From: CAXXIC01 sp049315325
GTDB lineage: Bacteria > Bacteroidota > Bacteroidia > Bacteroidales > UBA7332
Direction: 5' to 3'
Length of the DNA stretch: 64,000 bases
Assembly: GCA_049315325.1 (NCBI GenBank)
Contig: JBMOKJ010000002.1
Coordinates: forward strand, 372,001 to 436,000
The notes below the pieces were generated by a model. That model ran no database searches, had not been told where the DNA came from, and saw only the letters and a list, made by a program, of their open reading frames with translations. Positions within the stretch are counted from its first letter, which is position 1. Each line of letters opens with the position of its first letter. Below are positions 31,521 to 40,686 of the stretch, piece by piece. The position numbers were made by a program, and so were the translations under genes.

Positions 31521-34205
31521 TTATCTTCTGCTTTGAATTATTATATTCTTCATCTTCTCATTAAAGTCGTATTGCAGCAGTAATTCTTCTAATGAAATAT
31601 GCATTCTATACCGCCAATAATGTCTTGAATTTGATGGTATGTTGATTCGTTCATCGTTAGGCTGTGCTCTTCGAATAGTACCATCCATTGCTAACCAATC
31701 TTGAAAAGGAAGAATTACAAGCATCGATGGAGACCAAAGATGGTTACGAACGATATTTTCACAAATATCAGGTTCGCAAAAAAGAGGGGCACTGCCTTGT
31801 CGACCAAGCATTTGGTTATAGTATCGTTGTGTCTTATCACGGTTCTCTTCCCACCAACCTCTAAGTGTGCTCATGTCGTGAGTGGATGATGTAGAAACAG
31901 ATAGATATGGGTAATAATCTGTTTGACCAAATTCTACCCGCTCATCTTTAGGCATTCGTTGGATCTCTAAACTCAATATTTGTAATTGATCCATAACAGC
32001 AGGAACACATTTGGGTATCATACCCAAATCTTCAGCACAAACTAACATTGAAGTTGAAGAAATGAGTCTTGGTAATTTCTTCATAGACTGTTGATACCAA
32101 AAATCATTGTGTCTATTGTAATAAAAATCGTTGTAAAGTCTATTAAAAGATTCCTTCTCATAATCACTTAATGCTTGAAAGCTAAATGAATGTTGAGCCG
32201 AAATCCGTGGATGATACTTTCCTAACTCAATAGGATCTGAAACAAAAAGAACGTCACTAACTAAGCTATAAAGACCTTCTTTGATTAATTCGCTTTTGGA
32301 ATCAGTTTTGCCTTCGAAGCAGATTTTAATTTTCTGTTGAGTATCATATTCCTTTTTAAGCTCATATTCAAAATTCCCTTTTGATAAAAGATACTGACCA
32401 ACAACTTCCGTAAAATATCCTCCAAAAATCTGATGAAGGGTGTGATCGTAAATGTATGGTCGCGTATGACGGTATTCGTTGAAGTTGAACCCATAGCTTT
32501 CAATTTCACTAATAGGCATTGGTAAAGCTGGGGTGAAATGGCCTAAAAGTCCATGAACAGCATCAGTTGGTACTTCCCAAATTCTAAAGAATCCTAAAAC
32601 GTGATCGATACGATACGCGTCGAAATAATCTGCCATTTTTCTAAATCGGCGTTTCCACCATTCATAATCGTCTTTCTCCATTTCCGACCAATTATAGGTT
32701 GGAAAACCCCAATTTTGTCCGTTTACTGAGAAATCATCTGGGGGAGCCCCCGCTTGCCCATTCATATTGAAATAATGTGGCTCAGTCCAAGCTTCAACGC
32801 TTGTCGGACTAATCCCAATTGGTATATCACCTTTTAAAATAACTTGTTTGCTATGTGCGTAAGCTATAGATTCACGTAATTGCTTATCTAAATGGTATTG
32901 AAGAAAAATATGAATTGAGACTTCACCGAAAGATTCTGATTTTGGATTTAACAACTCTTCAACAATTTCATATCTGTAGGTTGAATGAGTTGGCCATAGT
33001 CTGTAGTCGGGGGTATTGTGTTTATCGCGTAAATAACAGAATGCTGCATAGGGTAGTAACCAATCTTTGTTGGCTTCCACAAAAGCTTTGAAATCAGTGT
33101 TTTTTGCAGTTTTTAAACCATCTTGTTTGAATATTTCTCTGAAATAACTCCACTTTAGTTTTGTGACTGCTTCGTAGTCAATCTCGGTAAGAGCATTTAA
33201 AATTTTGGATTCTATAATGAATTCATTCATCACCTTATTGTCTTTGAGTTGTCCAATTTTAAATGGATTCAGATAGACAGGATGCAAGGCAAATATTGAA
33301 TTTGAGTTATATGGATACGAATCTTGCCATGTGTGATTCATCGTTGTATCATTAATCGGTAGAATCTGTATAATTCGCTGTCCTGTGGCAACTGTCCAAT
33401 CAACTAGTTTCTTAATGTCAGCAAAATCTCCGATTCCAAAACTTTCATTAGATTTTAGAGAGAAAACTGGAATAGCAACTCCAGCACCCTTCCAATTCTG
33501 AAGTGGGTTATTGAAGTGAAGTCCACTTACAATTACAGATTCGTTTTTCTTTAGTTTGCCGACTCTCAATGTTCGGTTTTCACTCCACTCCCATCCAATT
33601 ATTTTGTTTGATTCAGTTTCTATCAAAACGAATTTGTACTCTACTACAGGAGGGAGTTTATTCCCATTTATACTAATTTGCCACTCAGGAAAATTGGCTG
33701 AAGTTAATTTTAAGGCTTTATCTTGACTCCAATTACCAAGTTCAGGGCAATTTCCTATTACACCTAACGTAAGGTGTGGCGGAACAGTTGGGGCATAAAC
33801 TTTTATTGTGAAACTTTGCTTATAGTTCTTTACTGCAATGGTTTTATTGAGGTCTCTATTGAAGATACAATCTGTAAAAGCAGAAGAGAAAAAAGGATTG
33901 TTTGGTGGTAAGGATTGCCATTGATCGTAAAGCATGAATGACTCTTGTTCTGTCGATGTGAAAACTCTAGGTTTACCCCATTCGTGAGAGATAAGTGATT
34001 CGTTTTCTTTAACAAAGTATGAGTAAGCGAAGTCCGTTGGAAGCTTTTCGAGTTGAATGGATGCATTCCAATTTCCATTTCCACTGTGTTTCATCGAAAC
34101 CGCCTGTTTGACGTCGTTGTTGCCTAATTCAGGAATACTTCCGATAAGATAAATCTCTTCACCCCACTTGGTTTGATAATTGATGTTGAATTCTATGTGT
34201 GTCAT
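31521..34205 (-). CDS. malQ: 4-alpha-glucanotransferase, DPE2-like, with two CBM20 domains
   Basis: An 894-residue GH77 enzyme. Two CBM20 starch-binding domains occupy roughly residues 1-110 and 120-245. They are recognised by YLIGSIPELGN and LGVIGNCPELGNW, each followed by a core such as YSYFVKE or YKFVLIE. The catalytic GH77 barrel has LPINDTT, GDIPIGISP, DAYRIDHVLG (nucleophile Asp), CAEDLGM (acid/base Glu) and SSTHDMSTLRGWW. A long insert between RIDHV and AEDLGM, plus paired CBM20 domains, is typical of DPE2-type enzymes of plants and Bacteroidetes, which act on maltose and branched glucans. There is no signal peptide, so it is cytoplasmic and probably acts in glycogen or maltose turnover. 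It stands alone, without glycogen genes nearby. Confidence 0.95.
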   Translation of the reverse strand: MTHIEFNINYQTKWGEEIYLIGSIPELGNNDVKQAVSMKHSGNGNWNASIQLEKLPTDFAYSYFVKENESLISHEWGKPRVFTSTEQESFMLYDQWQSLPPNNPFFSSAFTDCIFNRDLNKTIAVKNYKQSFTIKVYAPTVPPHLTLGVIGNCPELGNWSQDKALKLTSANFPEWQISINGNKLPPVVEYKFVLIETESNKIIGWEWSENRTLRVGKLKKNESVIVSGLHFNNPLQNWKGAGVAIPVFSLKSNESFGIGDFADIKKLVDWTVATGQRIIQILPINDTTMNHTWQDSYPYNSNSIFALHPVYLNPFKIGQLKDNKVMNEFIIESKILNALTEIDYEAVTKLKWSYFREIFKQDGLKTAKNTDFKAFVEANKDWLLPYAAFCYLRDKHNTPDYRLWPTHSTYRYEIVEELLNPKSESFGEVSIHIFLQYHLDKQLRESIAYAHSKQVILKGDIPIGISPTSVEAWTEPHYFNMNGQAGAPPDDFSVNGQNWGFPTYNWSEMEKDDYEWWKRRFRKMADYFDAYRIDHVLGFFRIWEVPTDAVHGLLGHFTPALPMPISEIESYGFNFNEYRHTRPYIYDHTLHQIFGGYFTEVVGQYLLSKGNFEYELKKEYDTQQKIKICFEGKTDSKSELIKEGLYSLVSDVLFVSDPIELGKYHPRISAQHSFSFQALSDYEKESFNRLYNDFYYNRHNDFWYQQSMKKLPRLISSTSMLVCAEDLGMIPKCVPAVMDQLQILSLEIQRMPKDERVEFGQTDYYPYLSVSTSSTHDMSTLRGWWEENRDKTQRYYNQMLGRQGSAPLFCEPDICENIVRNHLWSPSMLVILPFQDWLAMDGTIRRAQPNDERINIPSNSRHYWRYRMHISLEELLLQYDFNEKMKNIIIQSRR

Positions 34206-34306
34206 GGATTTAAATTTTGTTCTAAAATAGCATTTTTATACTATATTAAGAAATAAAATAGTGATGAAATGTAGAAATTCGCAGACCAAAAGCGTATCAA
34301 TATACG

Positions 34307-34340
34307 AAAGCGATCTCAGCATTGATACCGAGACCGCTTT
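34307..34340 (-). terminator. Probable terminator of nrdJ
   Basis: A 13-base stem (34307-34319 with 34328-34340) surrounds an 8-base loop. On the minus strand all pairs form, two of them G-U, whereas on the plus strand these two positions are A-C mismatches. It lies 33 bases past the nrdJ stop. T residues flank the plus-strand 3' side, so weak termination in both directions is possible. Confidence 0.55.
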
Positions 34341-34372
34341 TTTTAGAGCTTTGGATATTTATAAAAATGAAA

Positions 34373-36898
34373 TCATCCACATTTTGAGTTGCCACAAGAG
34401 GTGCATATTAGGCATCCTTCTTGGTAAATGAGTGTCTCATTTCCACAGCTAGGACATGCCTGGCCCTTAGCTTCGGCGCCATTCGGCATATATTTCTTGA
34501 GTGCACGTTCAACTCCATTTTTCCAGGTATTAATAGATTCGCTATCCAATTCAAGTCCCGAAACCAATTTCATTACCTGATCGATAGGCATACCATACCT
34601 TAATACACCAGATATTAATTTTGCATAGTTCCAAAATTCAGGATTGAATTTTCCGTCAAGACCTTCAATTGTTGTCTTGTATCCTCGACGATTTGAGTAT
34701 TGGAAATCATAGCTTTTATTGCCATCTTCATCAAAATTTTTGATGATTTTTCCGCTCAGTACATTTTTTGGTAATAGAATTCCATCCTCGTCATCCGCCA
34801 AACCAGTGAAAATTTCATATGGTTTGTTGTTCAAAAGACCAACGAATGCAATCCATTTCTCTTTGTTGTTCTGGAACTTTACGACGTCAGCTACTAACTC
34901 TTTTGGTCTGCTCGTGACAGTTTGTGGTTTTTCTTGATCTTCTTCTTTTTCTTTCGTCGAAACTAAAACGCCAGAACGTGATCCATCACGATAAACCGTA
35001 CATCCTTTGCATCCGCATTTCCAAGCTTCAATATAGAGCTTACCTACTAATTCTTCGTCCACATCAGCAGGAAGATTAATGGTTACACTTATGGAGTGAT
35101 CAACCCATTTTTGGATTCTTCCTTGCATTTTCACTTTCTGCATCCAGTCTACATCATTTGAAGTTGCTTTGTGGTATGGCGATTTTTCAACTAATTCGTC
35201 GATTTCTGCAGAAGTGTATTTTTTTGTGGTTGGTATTCCGTTCGCTTCCATCCAAGTCACAAATTTATGGTGGAAAACAATGAATTCTTCCCAAGTATCA
35301 CCAGATTCGTCAGTGAAATCGACACGAACCTGTGGATCATTTGGGTTCACTTTGCGGCGGCGTTTGTAAACTGGAAGAAATACTGGCTCAATACCCGAGG
35401 TCGTTTGGGTCATCAAACTTGTTGTGCCAGTAGGAGCAATGGTGAGACAAGCGATGTTGCGACGCCCATATTTTTTCATCTCTTTATATAAATCAGCATC
35501 TGCGTCTTTCAATCGATTAATGAAGGGGTTGTTCTCTTCGCGTTTTGAATCGTAGATTTCAAAAGCGCCACGCTCTTTTGCCATGATTACAGATGATCGG
35601 TATGCTTCGATTGCAAGAACTTTGTGAATATTTTCAGAGAAGTCGGTAGCTTCCTCAGTGCCATAACGAAGTCCTAAAGCCGCTAACATATCACCTTCTG
35701 CTGTGGTGCCAACCCCGGTACGACGTCCACGCACAGTTTTGTTTCTAATTTTAAGCCACAAATTACGTTCAGCAAGCTTAACCTCTTCACTTTCTGGATC
35801 AGAATCAATTTTATCAAGAATTTTGTCTATTTTCTCCATTTCAAGATCAATAATGTCGTCCATTATGCGTTGCGCCAATTGAACGTGTTTCTTGAAAAGT
35901 TCGTAATCAAATGTGGCTTCTTTCGTAAAAGGATTTACAACATAAGAATACAAATTAATAGCCAACAAGCGACAACTGTCGTAAGGGCAAAGAGGGATTT
36001 CACCGCAAGGGTTTGTTGAAACGGTTTGATAGCCCAAGTCTGCATAACAATCTGGCACAGATTCACGAATGATTGTATCCCAGAATAGCACGCCTGGCTC
36101 TGCAGAGCGCCATGCATTATGCACGATTTTTTTCCACAACGAGTTTGCGTCAATCTCTTTTATTGTTGTAGGGTTATCTGAGTAAACTGGGTATTTTTGT
36201 AGATAAGGCGTACCTGTTGTGACTGCTTTCATAAAGTCGTCGTCAATTTTTACCGATACGTTAGCGCCTGTTACTTTCCCTTCAGTCATTTTGGCATCGA
36301 TAAAATTCTCAGAATCGGGGTGTTGTATCGATACGCTTAGCATCAATGCTCCACGACGGCCGTCTTGAGCAACTTCACGAGTTGAGTTTGAGTAACGCTC
36401 CATAAATGGAACAATACCTGTGGATGTAAGGGCTGAGTTTTTCACTGGTGAACCTTTTGGCCGAATGTGTGATAAATCGTGCCCAACTCCTCCACGACGT
36501 TTCATCAATTGAACTTGTTCTTCGTCGATGCGGATAACTGCTCCATAAGAGTCAGCTTTGCCATCCATTCCAATCACAAAACAGTTCGAAAGTGATGCGA
36601 TTTGAAAATTATTTCCAATTCCAGTCATCGGACTTCCTTGTGGAACAATGTATTTGAAGTCGATGAAAAGATCTAAAAGATCATTTTTGCTCAGCGGGTT
36701 TTCGTATTTTGCTTCTACTCGAGCTACCTCACTAGCGAGACGGTCGTGCATATCTTGCGGCGACTGTTCGTAGATTTTTCCATACGAATCTTTAAGGGCA
36801 TATTTATTTACCCATACTCTTGCAGCTAATTCATCTCCTTTGAAATATTCGAGTGAGGCTTTGTTTGCTTCATCAAATGTGTAAGTCTTTTGTTCCAC
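34373..36898 (-). CDS. nrdJ: Adenosylcobalamin-dependent (class II) ribonucleoside-diphosphate reductase
   Basis: About 841 residues. The sequence has RRGGVGHDLSHIRPKGSP, NSTREVAQDGRRGALM, the active-site NPCGEIPL, and PTGTTSLM before SGIEPVF. The C-terminal zinc ribbon has CPSCG and CTSCG pairs. It reduces ribonucleotides to deoxyribonucleotides using a B12-derived radical, so it works with or without oxygen. I place the start at the GTG at 36898, giving Met-Glu-Gln-Lys-Thr-Tyr, which matches how family members begin. A TTG at 36970 would add 24 unlike residues. No cobalamin riboswitch is visible upstream. No nrdR is nearby. Confidence 0.93.
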   Translation of the reverse strand: MEQKTYTFDEANKASLEYFKGDELAARVWVNKYALKDSYGKIYEQSPQDMHDRLASEVARVEAKYENPLSKNDLLDLFIDFKYIVPQGSPMTGIGNNFQIASLSNCFVIGMDGKADSYGAVIRIDEEQVQLMKRRGGVGHDLSHIRPKGSPVKNSALTSTGIVPFMERYSNSTREVAQDGRRGALMLSVSIQHPDSENFIDAKMTEGKVTGANVSVKIDDDFMKAVTTGTPYLQKYPVYSDNPTTIKEIDANSLWKKIVHNAWRSAEPGVLFWDTIIRESVPDCYADLGYQTVSTNPCGEIPLCPYDSCRLLAINLYSYVVNPFTKEATFDYELFKKHVQLAQRIMDDIIDLEMEKIDKILDKIDSDPESEEVKLAERNLWLKIRNKTVRGRRTGVGTTAEGDMLAALGLRYGTEEATDFSENIHKVLAIEAYRSSVIMAKERGAFEIYDSKREENNPFINRLKDADADLYKEMKKYGRRNIACLTIAPTGTTSLMTQTTSGIEPVFLPVYKRRRKVNPNDPQVRVDFTDESGDTWEEFIVFHHKFVTWMEANGIPTTKKYTSAEIDELVEKSPYHKATSNDVDWMQKVKMQGRIQKWVDHSISVTINLPADVDEELVGKLYIEAWKCGCKGCTVYRDGSRSGVLVSTKEKEEDQEKPQTVTSRPKELVADVVKFQNNKEKWIAFVGLLNNKPYEIFTGLADDEDGILLPKNVLSGKIIKNFDEDGNKSYDFQYSNRRGYKTTIEGLDGKFNPEFWNYAKLISGVLRYGMPIDQVMKLVSGLELDSESINTWKNGVERALKKYMPNGAEAKGQACPSCGNETLIYQEGCLICTSCGNSKCG

Positions 36899-37296
36899 GG
36901 CGGATGCTATTTTTGTTAAAAATGTTAATTGAATTTTCTTTGAAAGTTGTCTCGTTGAATTGCTTTGCAAGATTAGTTATTATTTTTCAGTTGACAAAAT
37001 TTGTACGCTATAATTTTTACTTTTGATTTAAAGTTTTCCAAAAATATTTTTAACTATCATACAATCAGTGGATTAAAATTTATTATAATTACAAATGTTT
37101 TCCAAAACGAAATTTATTGTTTTAAAATTGGAATTTATGATTACATACATAATTTTCATTTAAAATATTAATGATTCGTATTTTCATTATTTGTTAACTG
37201 TCAAAATGATATATAATTTAAAAATATTCATCTATATTAATAAAAATTACAAATATTTTTTTGCTACTTTTGAACACAAATTTGAATTATAAAAGT
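36899..37296. other. AT-rich intergenic region between divergent nrdJ and nitroreductase
   Basis: These 398 bases are extremely AT-rich, with repeated short ATTT/AAAT runs. I find no ORF, tRNA or conserved structure. It must hold the divergent promoters of nrdJ and the nitroreductase gene. Only the nitroreductase -7 element (37265) is recognisable. I looked for the conserved core of a B12 riboswitch and saw none. Confidence 0.55.
37265..37272 (+). promoter_or_regulatory. Putative -7 element for the nitroreductase gene
   Basis: TACTTTTG matches TAnnTTTG exactly, 24 bases upstream of the ATG at 37297. The corresponding -33 TTG is absent. Its position inside the longest possible ORF (TTG at 37261) argues that the real start is the downstream ATG. 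Confidence 0.45.
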
Positions 37297-38043
37297 ATGA
37301 ATATTGACTTTCTGAAAAATCGTTCTACAGTAAGGAGCTATAGTTCAGCTCAAATCAGTGAAAATTTACTTGAAGAATTATTAGAGATTGCTTGTCGAAC
37401 ATCGACAACAGGCAATATGCAATTGTATAGTATTGTTGTCACAAGAGAAGAACTTGGTAAGTCGAGACTTGCAACTTTTCACTTCAATCAACCAATGGTT
37501 TCAAAAGCACCAGTTGTCATTACTTTTTGCGCTGACTACAATCGATTTACAAAATGGTGTGAGTTGAATGATACGGATTCGGGGTGTGATAATTTTCAGG
37601 CATTTATTACTGCTGCAATTGACGCATTGCTTGTTGCACAAACTTTCTGTGTAGCAGCGGAGGCGAAAGGTTTGGGGATTTGTTATTTGGGAACAACGAC
37701 TTACAATGCAAAAGAGATTGCAGAAGTGCTTGAGTTACCAAAGTTTGTGATGCCAATCACGACTATTACATTAGGCTATCCTGCGGGTTATGCTCAAAAA
37801 ACTGACCGATTGTCGTTGCGAGCAGTTGTTCATAACGAAAAATACACTGATTATAGCACTGAAGAGATAAAAGCGTTATATAAACCAAAAGAAAATATAG
37901 AGAATAATAAGAAATTTGTAGCCGAAAATGGCAAGAATAATTTGGCGCAGGTTTATGCCGAAGTGCGTTATCCAAGAGAAAATTTTGAGATTTTCTCTAC
38001 TAAACTAATAGAAGCTATTAGGGAACAAGGATTTGAATTTTAA
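37297..38043 (+). CDS. Nitroreductase family protein (NfsA/FRP-like)
   Basis: A 248-residue flavin-dependent nitroreductase. The N-terminal NRSTVRSYSSAQIS has the Arg-Ser-x-Arg FMN-binding pattern, and AEAKGLGICYLGTTTYNAKE is the second hallmark. The short ITLGYPAGYAQKTDRLS ending matches NfsA-type enzymes that use NADPH. It likely reduces nitro compounds, quinones or flavins; the natural substrate is unknown. I chose the ATG at 37297 because a -7 promoter element falls inside the longer TTG-initiated ORF. It is followed by a hairpin terminator and a convergent gene. Confidence 0.9.
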   Translation: MNIDFLKNRSTVRSYSSAQISENLLEELLEIACRTSTTGNMQLYSIVVTREELGKSRLATFHFNQPMVSKAPVVITFCADYNRFTKWCELNDTDSGCDNFQAFITAAIDALLVAQTFCVAAEAKGLGICYLGTTTYNAKEIAEVLELPKFVMPITTITLGYPAGYAQKTDRLSLRAVVHNEKYTDYSTEEIKALYKPKENIENNKKFVAENGKNNLAQVYAEVRYPRENFEIFSTKLIEAIREQGFEF

Positions 38044-38051
38044 ATAAATTA

Positions 38052-38083
38052 AGAGTGAAAATCAGTTGTTTGATTTTTGCTCT
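38052..38083 (+). terminator. Terminator of the nitroreductase gene
   Basis: A 13-base stem (38052-38064 with 38071-38083), containing two adjacent G-U pairs, closes a 6-base loop and is followed by a run of Ts. It starts 8 bases after the stop codon and overlaps the last codon of the convergent membrane-protein gene. Confidence 0.8.
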
Positions 38084-38412
38084 TTTTTATCTTCATATGA
38101 GATGATAATCGAATTGTAAAGCAATAGAAAAGCTGAAATGGAGAGGGCTATAATCCATTCGCTTCGATGTTTAAACATCAAATATGAGGTTGCGACAAGT
38201 AGAATAGAGGCAATAATCTCGTATCTTCTTAGACGTTTTATTCGAAAGTTAGTTCCAGTATATGGCGTTGATAGGTAGTAAGATGCTATGCCTGCAGAGC
38301 CAAATGCAAAAAGGTAAGACGCATATTCCCATTTGGTGATGAAAAGTGCAGTTGAAACAAGAACTAGTATTGCTGAAATGTAGAATAGTGTAACTTTAAT
38401 TGGTTGTTTCAT
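38062..38412 (-). CDS. Small membrane protein of unknown function
   Basis: A 116-residue protein with four hydrophobic segments (about 8-27, 31-47, 66-82 and 86-104), basic loops and a lysine-rich tail. It has no motif that I recognise. The composition and the ATG start look real, and similar four-helix proteins are common in Bacteroidota beside cell-division genes. It lies 60 bases downstream of the DivIC-like gene on the same strand and may share its transcript. Its function is unknown. Confidence 0.72.
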   Translation of the reverse strand: MKQPIKVTLFYISAILVLVSTALFITKWEYASYLFAFGSAGIASYYLSTPYTGTNFRIKRLRRYEIIASILLVATSYLMFKHRSEWIIALSISAFLLLYNSIIISYEDKKEQKSNN

Positions 38413-38472
38413 CTGTTTATATTTTTATTTTAATGGTCACATGGAACTCGCACATAAACATTGCCTTGTGTG

Positions 38473-38811
38473 TTAGTTTTTATTTGTCGTGCTCGTTTCA
38501 TCTTTTTTGGGTTCTTCTACGATAAATATATCTTCGTCTTTTTTCTTCATTAAATAGTTTTCACGAGCGAAACGTTCCAGTTTCTCGCCATCGTTTCTCA
38601 ACTGATCCAACTGTTGGGAACTCTCTTTTACGATTCCGTTATAGTGCTCTATATCACCTCTTAATTGATGGATTCGGTTGTCAAGCTTAAACCGGTATAT
38701 CAAGTTGTTGTCGTCCCAGTATATCATTAAAAAACCAAACAAGAGCGTTGCGATAATGTATTTCGCAAATCTCTTAGAAAAACGGATGAAAGCCCATTCT
38801 TTGAATTTCAT
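38473..38811 (-). CDS. DivIC/FtsB-like septum formation initiator
   Basis: A 112-residue bitopic protein. An N-terminal basic cytoplasmic stretch is followed by a membrane helix (about 18-34) and then a coiled coil (about 40-80) with heptad-like leucines. The EKLERFARENYLMKKKDEDIFIVEE segment is diagnostic of the DivIC/FtsB family. FtsB links FtsQ, FtsL and FtsN at the divisome and activates septal cell-wall synthesis. The C-terminal tail is charged and disordered. The gene is divergent from dnaX, and its promoter has a clear -33/-7 pair. Confidence 0.88.
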   Translation of the reverse strand: MKFKEWAFIRFSKRFAKYIIATLLFGFLMIYWDDNNLIYRFKLDNRIHQLRGDIEHYNGIVKESSQQLDQLRNDGEKLERFARENYLMKKKDEDIFIVEEPKKDETSTTNKN

Positions 38812-38825
38812 ATCAATAGTTTTTG

Positions 38826-38858
38826 CAAAGTTAACGAATTTACTATACGAATGTACAA
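38826..38858 (-). promoter_or_regulatory. Promoter of the DivIC/FtsB-like gene
   Basis: On the minus strand, TTG at 38858-38856 and TAACTTTG at 38833-38826 are separated by 22 bases. Both match the Bacteroidota consensus (TTG, TAnnTTTG). It lies 15 bases upstream of the start codon, so the untranslated leader is short. Confidence 0.65.
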
Positions 38859-38878
38859 GAATTATAGGTCTAATTTAC

Positions 38879-38886
38879 TATTTTTG
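38879..38886 (+). promoter_or_regulatory. Putative -7 element for dnaX
   Basis: TATTTTTG fits TAnnTTTG and lies 22 bases before the dnaX ATG at 38909. A -33 TTG at the matching distance is absent. It is divergent from the 38826 promoter; the two share about 50 bases. Confidence 0.4.
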
Positions 38887-38908
38887 CATTTCATTGAGAA
38901 AAATATTT

Positions 38909-40663
38909 ATGGAAGATTTTATCGTTTCGGCCCTCAAATATCGTCCCGCTACCTTTCGTTCGGTGGTGGGTCAGCATTCTTTAACAACAACATTGAAAAA
39001 TGCAGTTGTCACCAAAAAACTGGCACATGCCTATCTTTTTTGCGGTCCACGAGGTGTGGGAAAAACTACTTGTGCAAGGATTTTTGGTAAAACGATCAAC
39101 TGTTTTCATCCTACAGCTGAAGGTGAGGCGTGTAACGAGTGTGAATCGTGCGTTTCGTTTGACAATCACCGCTCCTATAATATTCACGAGTTGGATGCTG
39201 CATCGAACAACTCTGTAGACGATATCCGTACGTTGATCGAACAAGTTCGCATTCCGCCTCAAATTGGACAGTATAAGGTTTATATCATCGATGAGGTTCA
39301 CATGCTGTCGGCGCAGGCGTTTAATGCTTTCTTGAAAACACTTGAAGAGCCGCCCCGCCACGCAATTTTTGTACTTGCAACGACTGAAAAACATAAAATT
39401 CTACCAACCATTCTTTCTCGTTGTCAAATTTATGATTTTCAGAGAATTGGTGTGAATGATACGGTCGAACATTTGCACTATGTGGCACAGCAAGAGGGTG
39501 TTGCTGCCGAAGCCGAAGCATTGAATATCATTGCTCAGAAAGCTGATGGTGGAATGCGCGATGCACTTTCCATTTTCGATCAAGTTGTCAGCTTCACGGG
39601 TGGAAACATCACCTACAAATCGGTGATTGATAACCTGAATGTGCTCGATTACGACTATTATTTTAGATTAATCACGTCGTTTCTGACTGGTGATGTTCGT
39701 TCGGCACTGTTGGTGTTTGACGAAATTCTGAATCACGGATTTGAGGGACATAATTTTATTTCTGGTTTGAGTTCACATTTTCGGGATTTACTGGTTTCAA
39801 AAGATCCACTGACGGTAAAACTATTGGAAGTAGGAGAGGCTATTGGTGCAAAATATGTTGCTCAGTCTCAACAATGCGATGTTGCCTTTTTGTATCGGGC
39901 ACTTGAGTTGAGTAACGAGTGTGATTTGAATTATCGTGTTAGCAAAAATAAGCGTTTGTTGATTGAATTGACATTGATTAGACTTTGTCAGATTCTTCGG
40001 CCGATTGCAACACCGACTACCTCTCAACCTCCAATTCAGCCTGTTGCTCCCACGAATACACCACCAACCAACCCTGCACCTTCGCCTACGGTATCATCTC
40101 AAACTCAAGCGGCGACACAACCTGCGGCAGTAGCAACAGTCAACATCGCAATTCAAAGCAGACCGATGGTAACTTCGGTGACTGATGAAACACCAAAATA
40201 TGCTAAGCCATCTTTGAAGCCAGGGATTTCTATTAAACCGTCAATAGCTAATACACATGATGTTAAGTCAGTTGTTGTCGCAGTAGAGGAGAATATAGAC
40301 AATGAATTTTCCGAAGATGATTTAAAATCAGTCTGGAACGATTTTGAAACAACAATTGCTTCAGAGAAGCTTCTATTGAAAAAAGCATTGGTGACCGCAA
40401 ACCTTGTTTTAAAAGAGAACAATTTGTTTGAAGTTTGGGTGGATAGTCCTTCGCAGGTTGCAATTTTAGAAGGAGAGTCAGCTCAGATTATTTCATTCTT
40501 AAAACAACGACTGAGAAATTCCTTAATTCAAATGTCTTATAAACTCTATGAAAAGCAAGAAAATGAGAAGGTTTTCAGCAAACACGAGCAATTCTTAGCT
40601 ATGGCAAAAGATAATCCGAATTTATATAAATTAAAAGAGGTATTTTCGTTAGAAATTATTTAA
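38909..40663 (+). CDS. dnaX: DNA polymerase III subunit gamma/tau
   Basis: A 584-residue clamp-loader ATPase. The N-terminal domain starts with KYRPATFRSVVGQ and has the Walker A GPRGVGKT at 46-53. Zinc-binding cysteines are C65, C75, C78 and C81, and YIIDEVHMLS is Walker B. TEKHKILPTILSRCQ is the sensor region. A Pro/Thr/Gln-rich linker (about 365-415) leads to a C-terminal tau-like domain. It loads the sliding clamp at the replication fork. The long ORF begins at a non-ATG codon at 38678 inside the divergent gene; the ATG at 38909 gives the normal N-terminus. No frameshift slippery site for a short gamma form was noticed. Confidence 0.95.
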   Translation: MEDFIVSALKYRPATFRSVVGQHSLTTTLKNAVVTKKLAHAYLFCGPRGVGKTTCARIFGKTINCFHPTAEGEACNECESCVSFDNHRSYNIHELDAASNNSVDDIRTLIEQVRIPPQIGQYKVYIIDEVHMLSAQAFNAFLKTLEEPPRHAIFVLATTEKHKILPTILSRCQIYDFQRIGVNDTVEHLHYVAQQEGVAAEAEALNIIAQKADGGMRDALSIFDQVVSFTGGNITYKSVIDNLNVLDYDYYFRLITSFLTGDVRSALLVFDEILNHGFEGHNFISGLSSHFRDLLVSKDPLTVKLLEVGEAIGAKYVAQSQQCDVAFLYRALELSNECDLNYRVSKNKRLLIELTLIRLCQILRPIATPTTSQPPIQPVAPTNTPPTNPAPSPTVSSQTQAATQPAAVATVNIAIQSRPMVTSVTDETPKYAKPSLKPGISIKPSIANTHDVKSVVVAVEENIDNEFSEDDLKSVWNDFETTIASEKLLLKKALVTANLVLKENNLFEVWVDSPSQVAILEGESAQIISFLKQRLRNSLIQMSYKLYEKQENEKVFSKHEQFLAMAKDNPNLYKLKEVFSLEII

Positions 40664-40686
40664 ATAAACCACAAGCAAACAATCAT

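Noticed and set aside
36899..37296. Cobalamin riboswitch upstream of the B12-dependent reductase
   Set aside because: No B12-box-like core or surrounding stems could be recognised in this AT-rich stretch.
38678..38908. Long N-terminal extension of DnaX
   Set aside because: It lies antisense to the DivIC-like gene, and the family begins at the ATG at 38909.
40015..40140. Repeat-like Pro/Thr/Gln-rich stretch in dnaX
   Set aside because: It is a normal disordered linker between DnaX domains, not a tandem DNA repeat.
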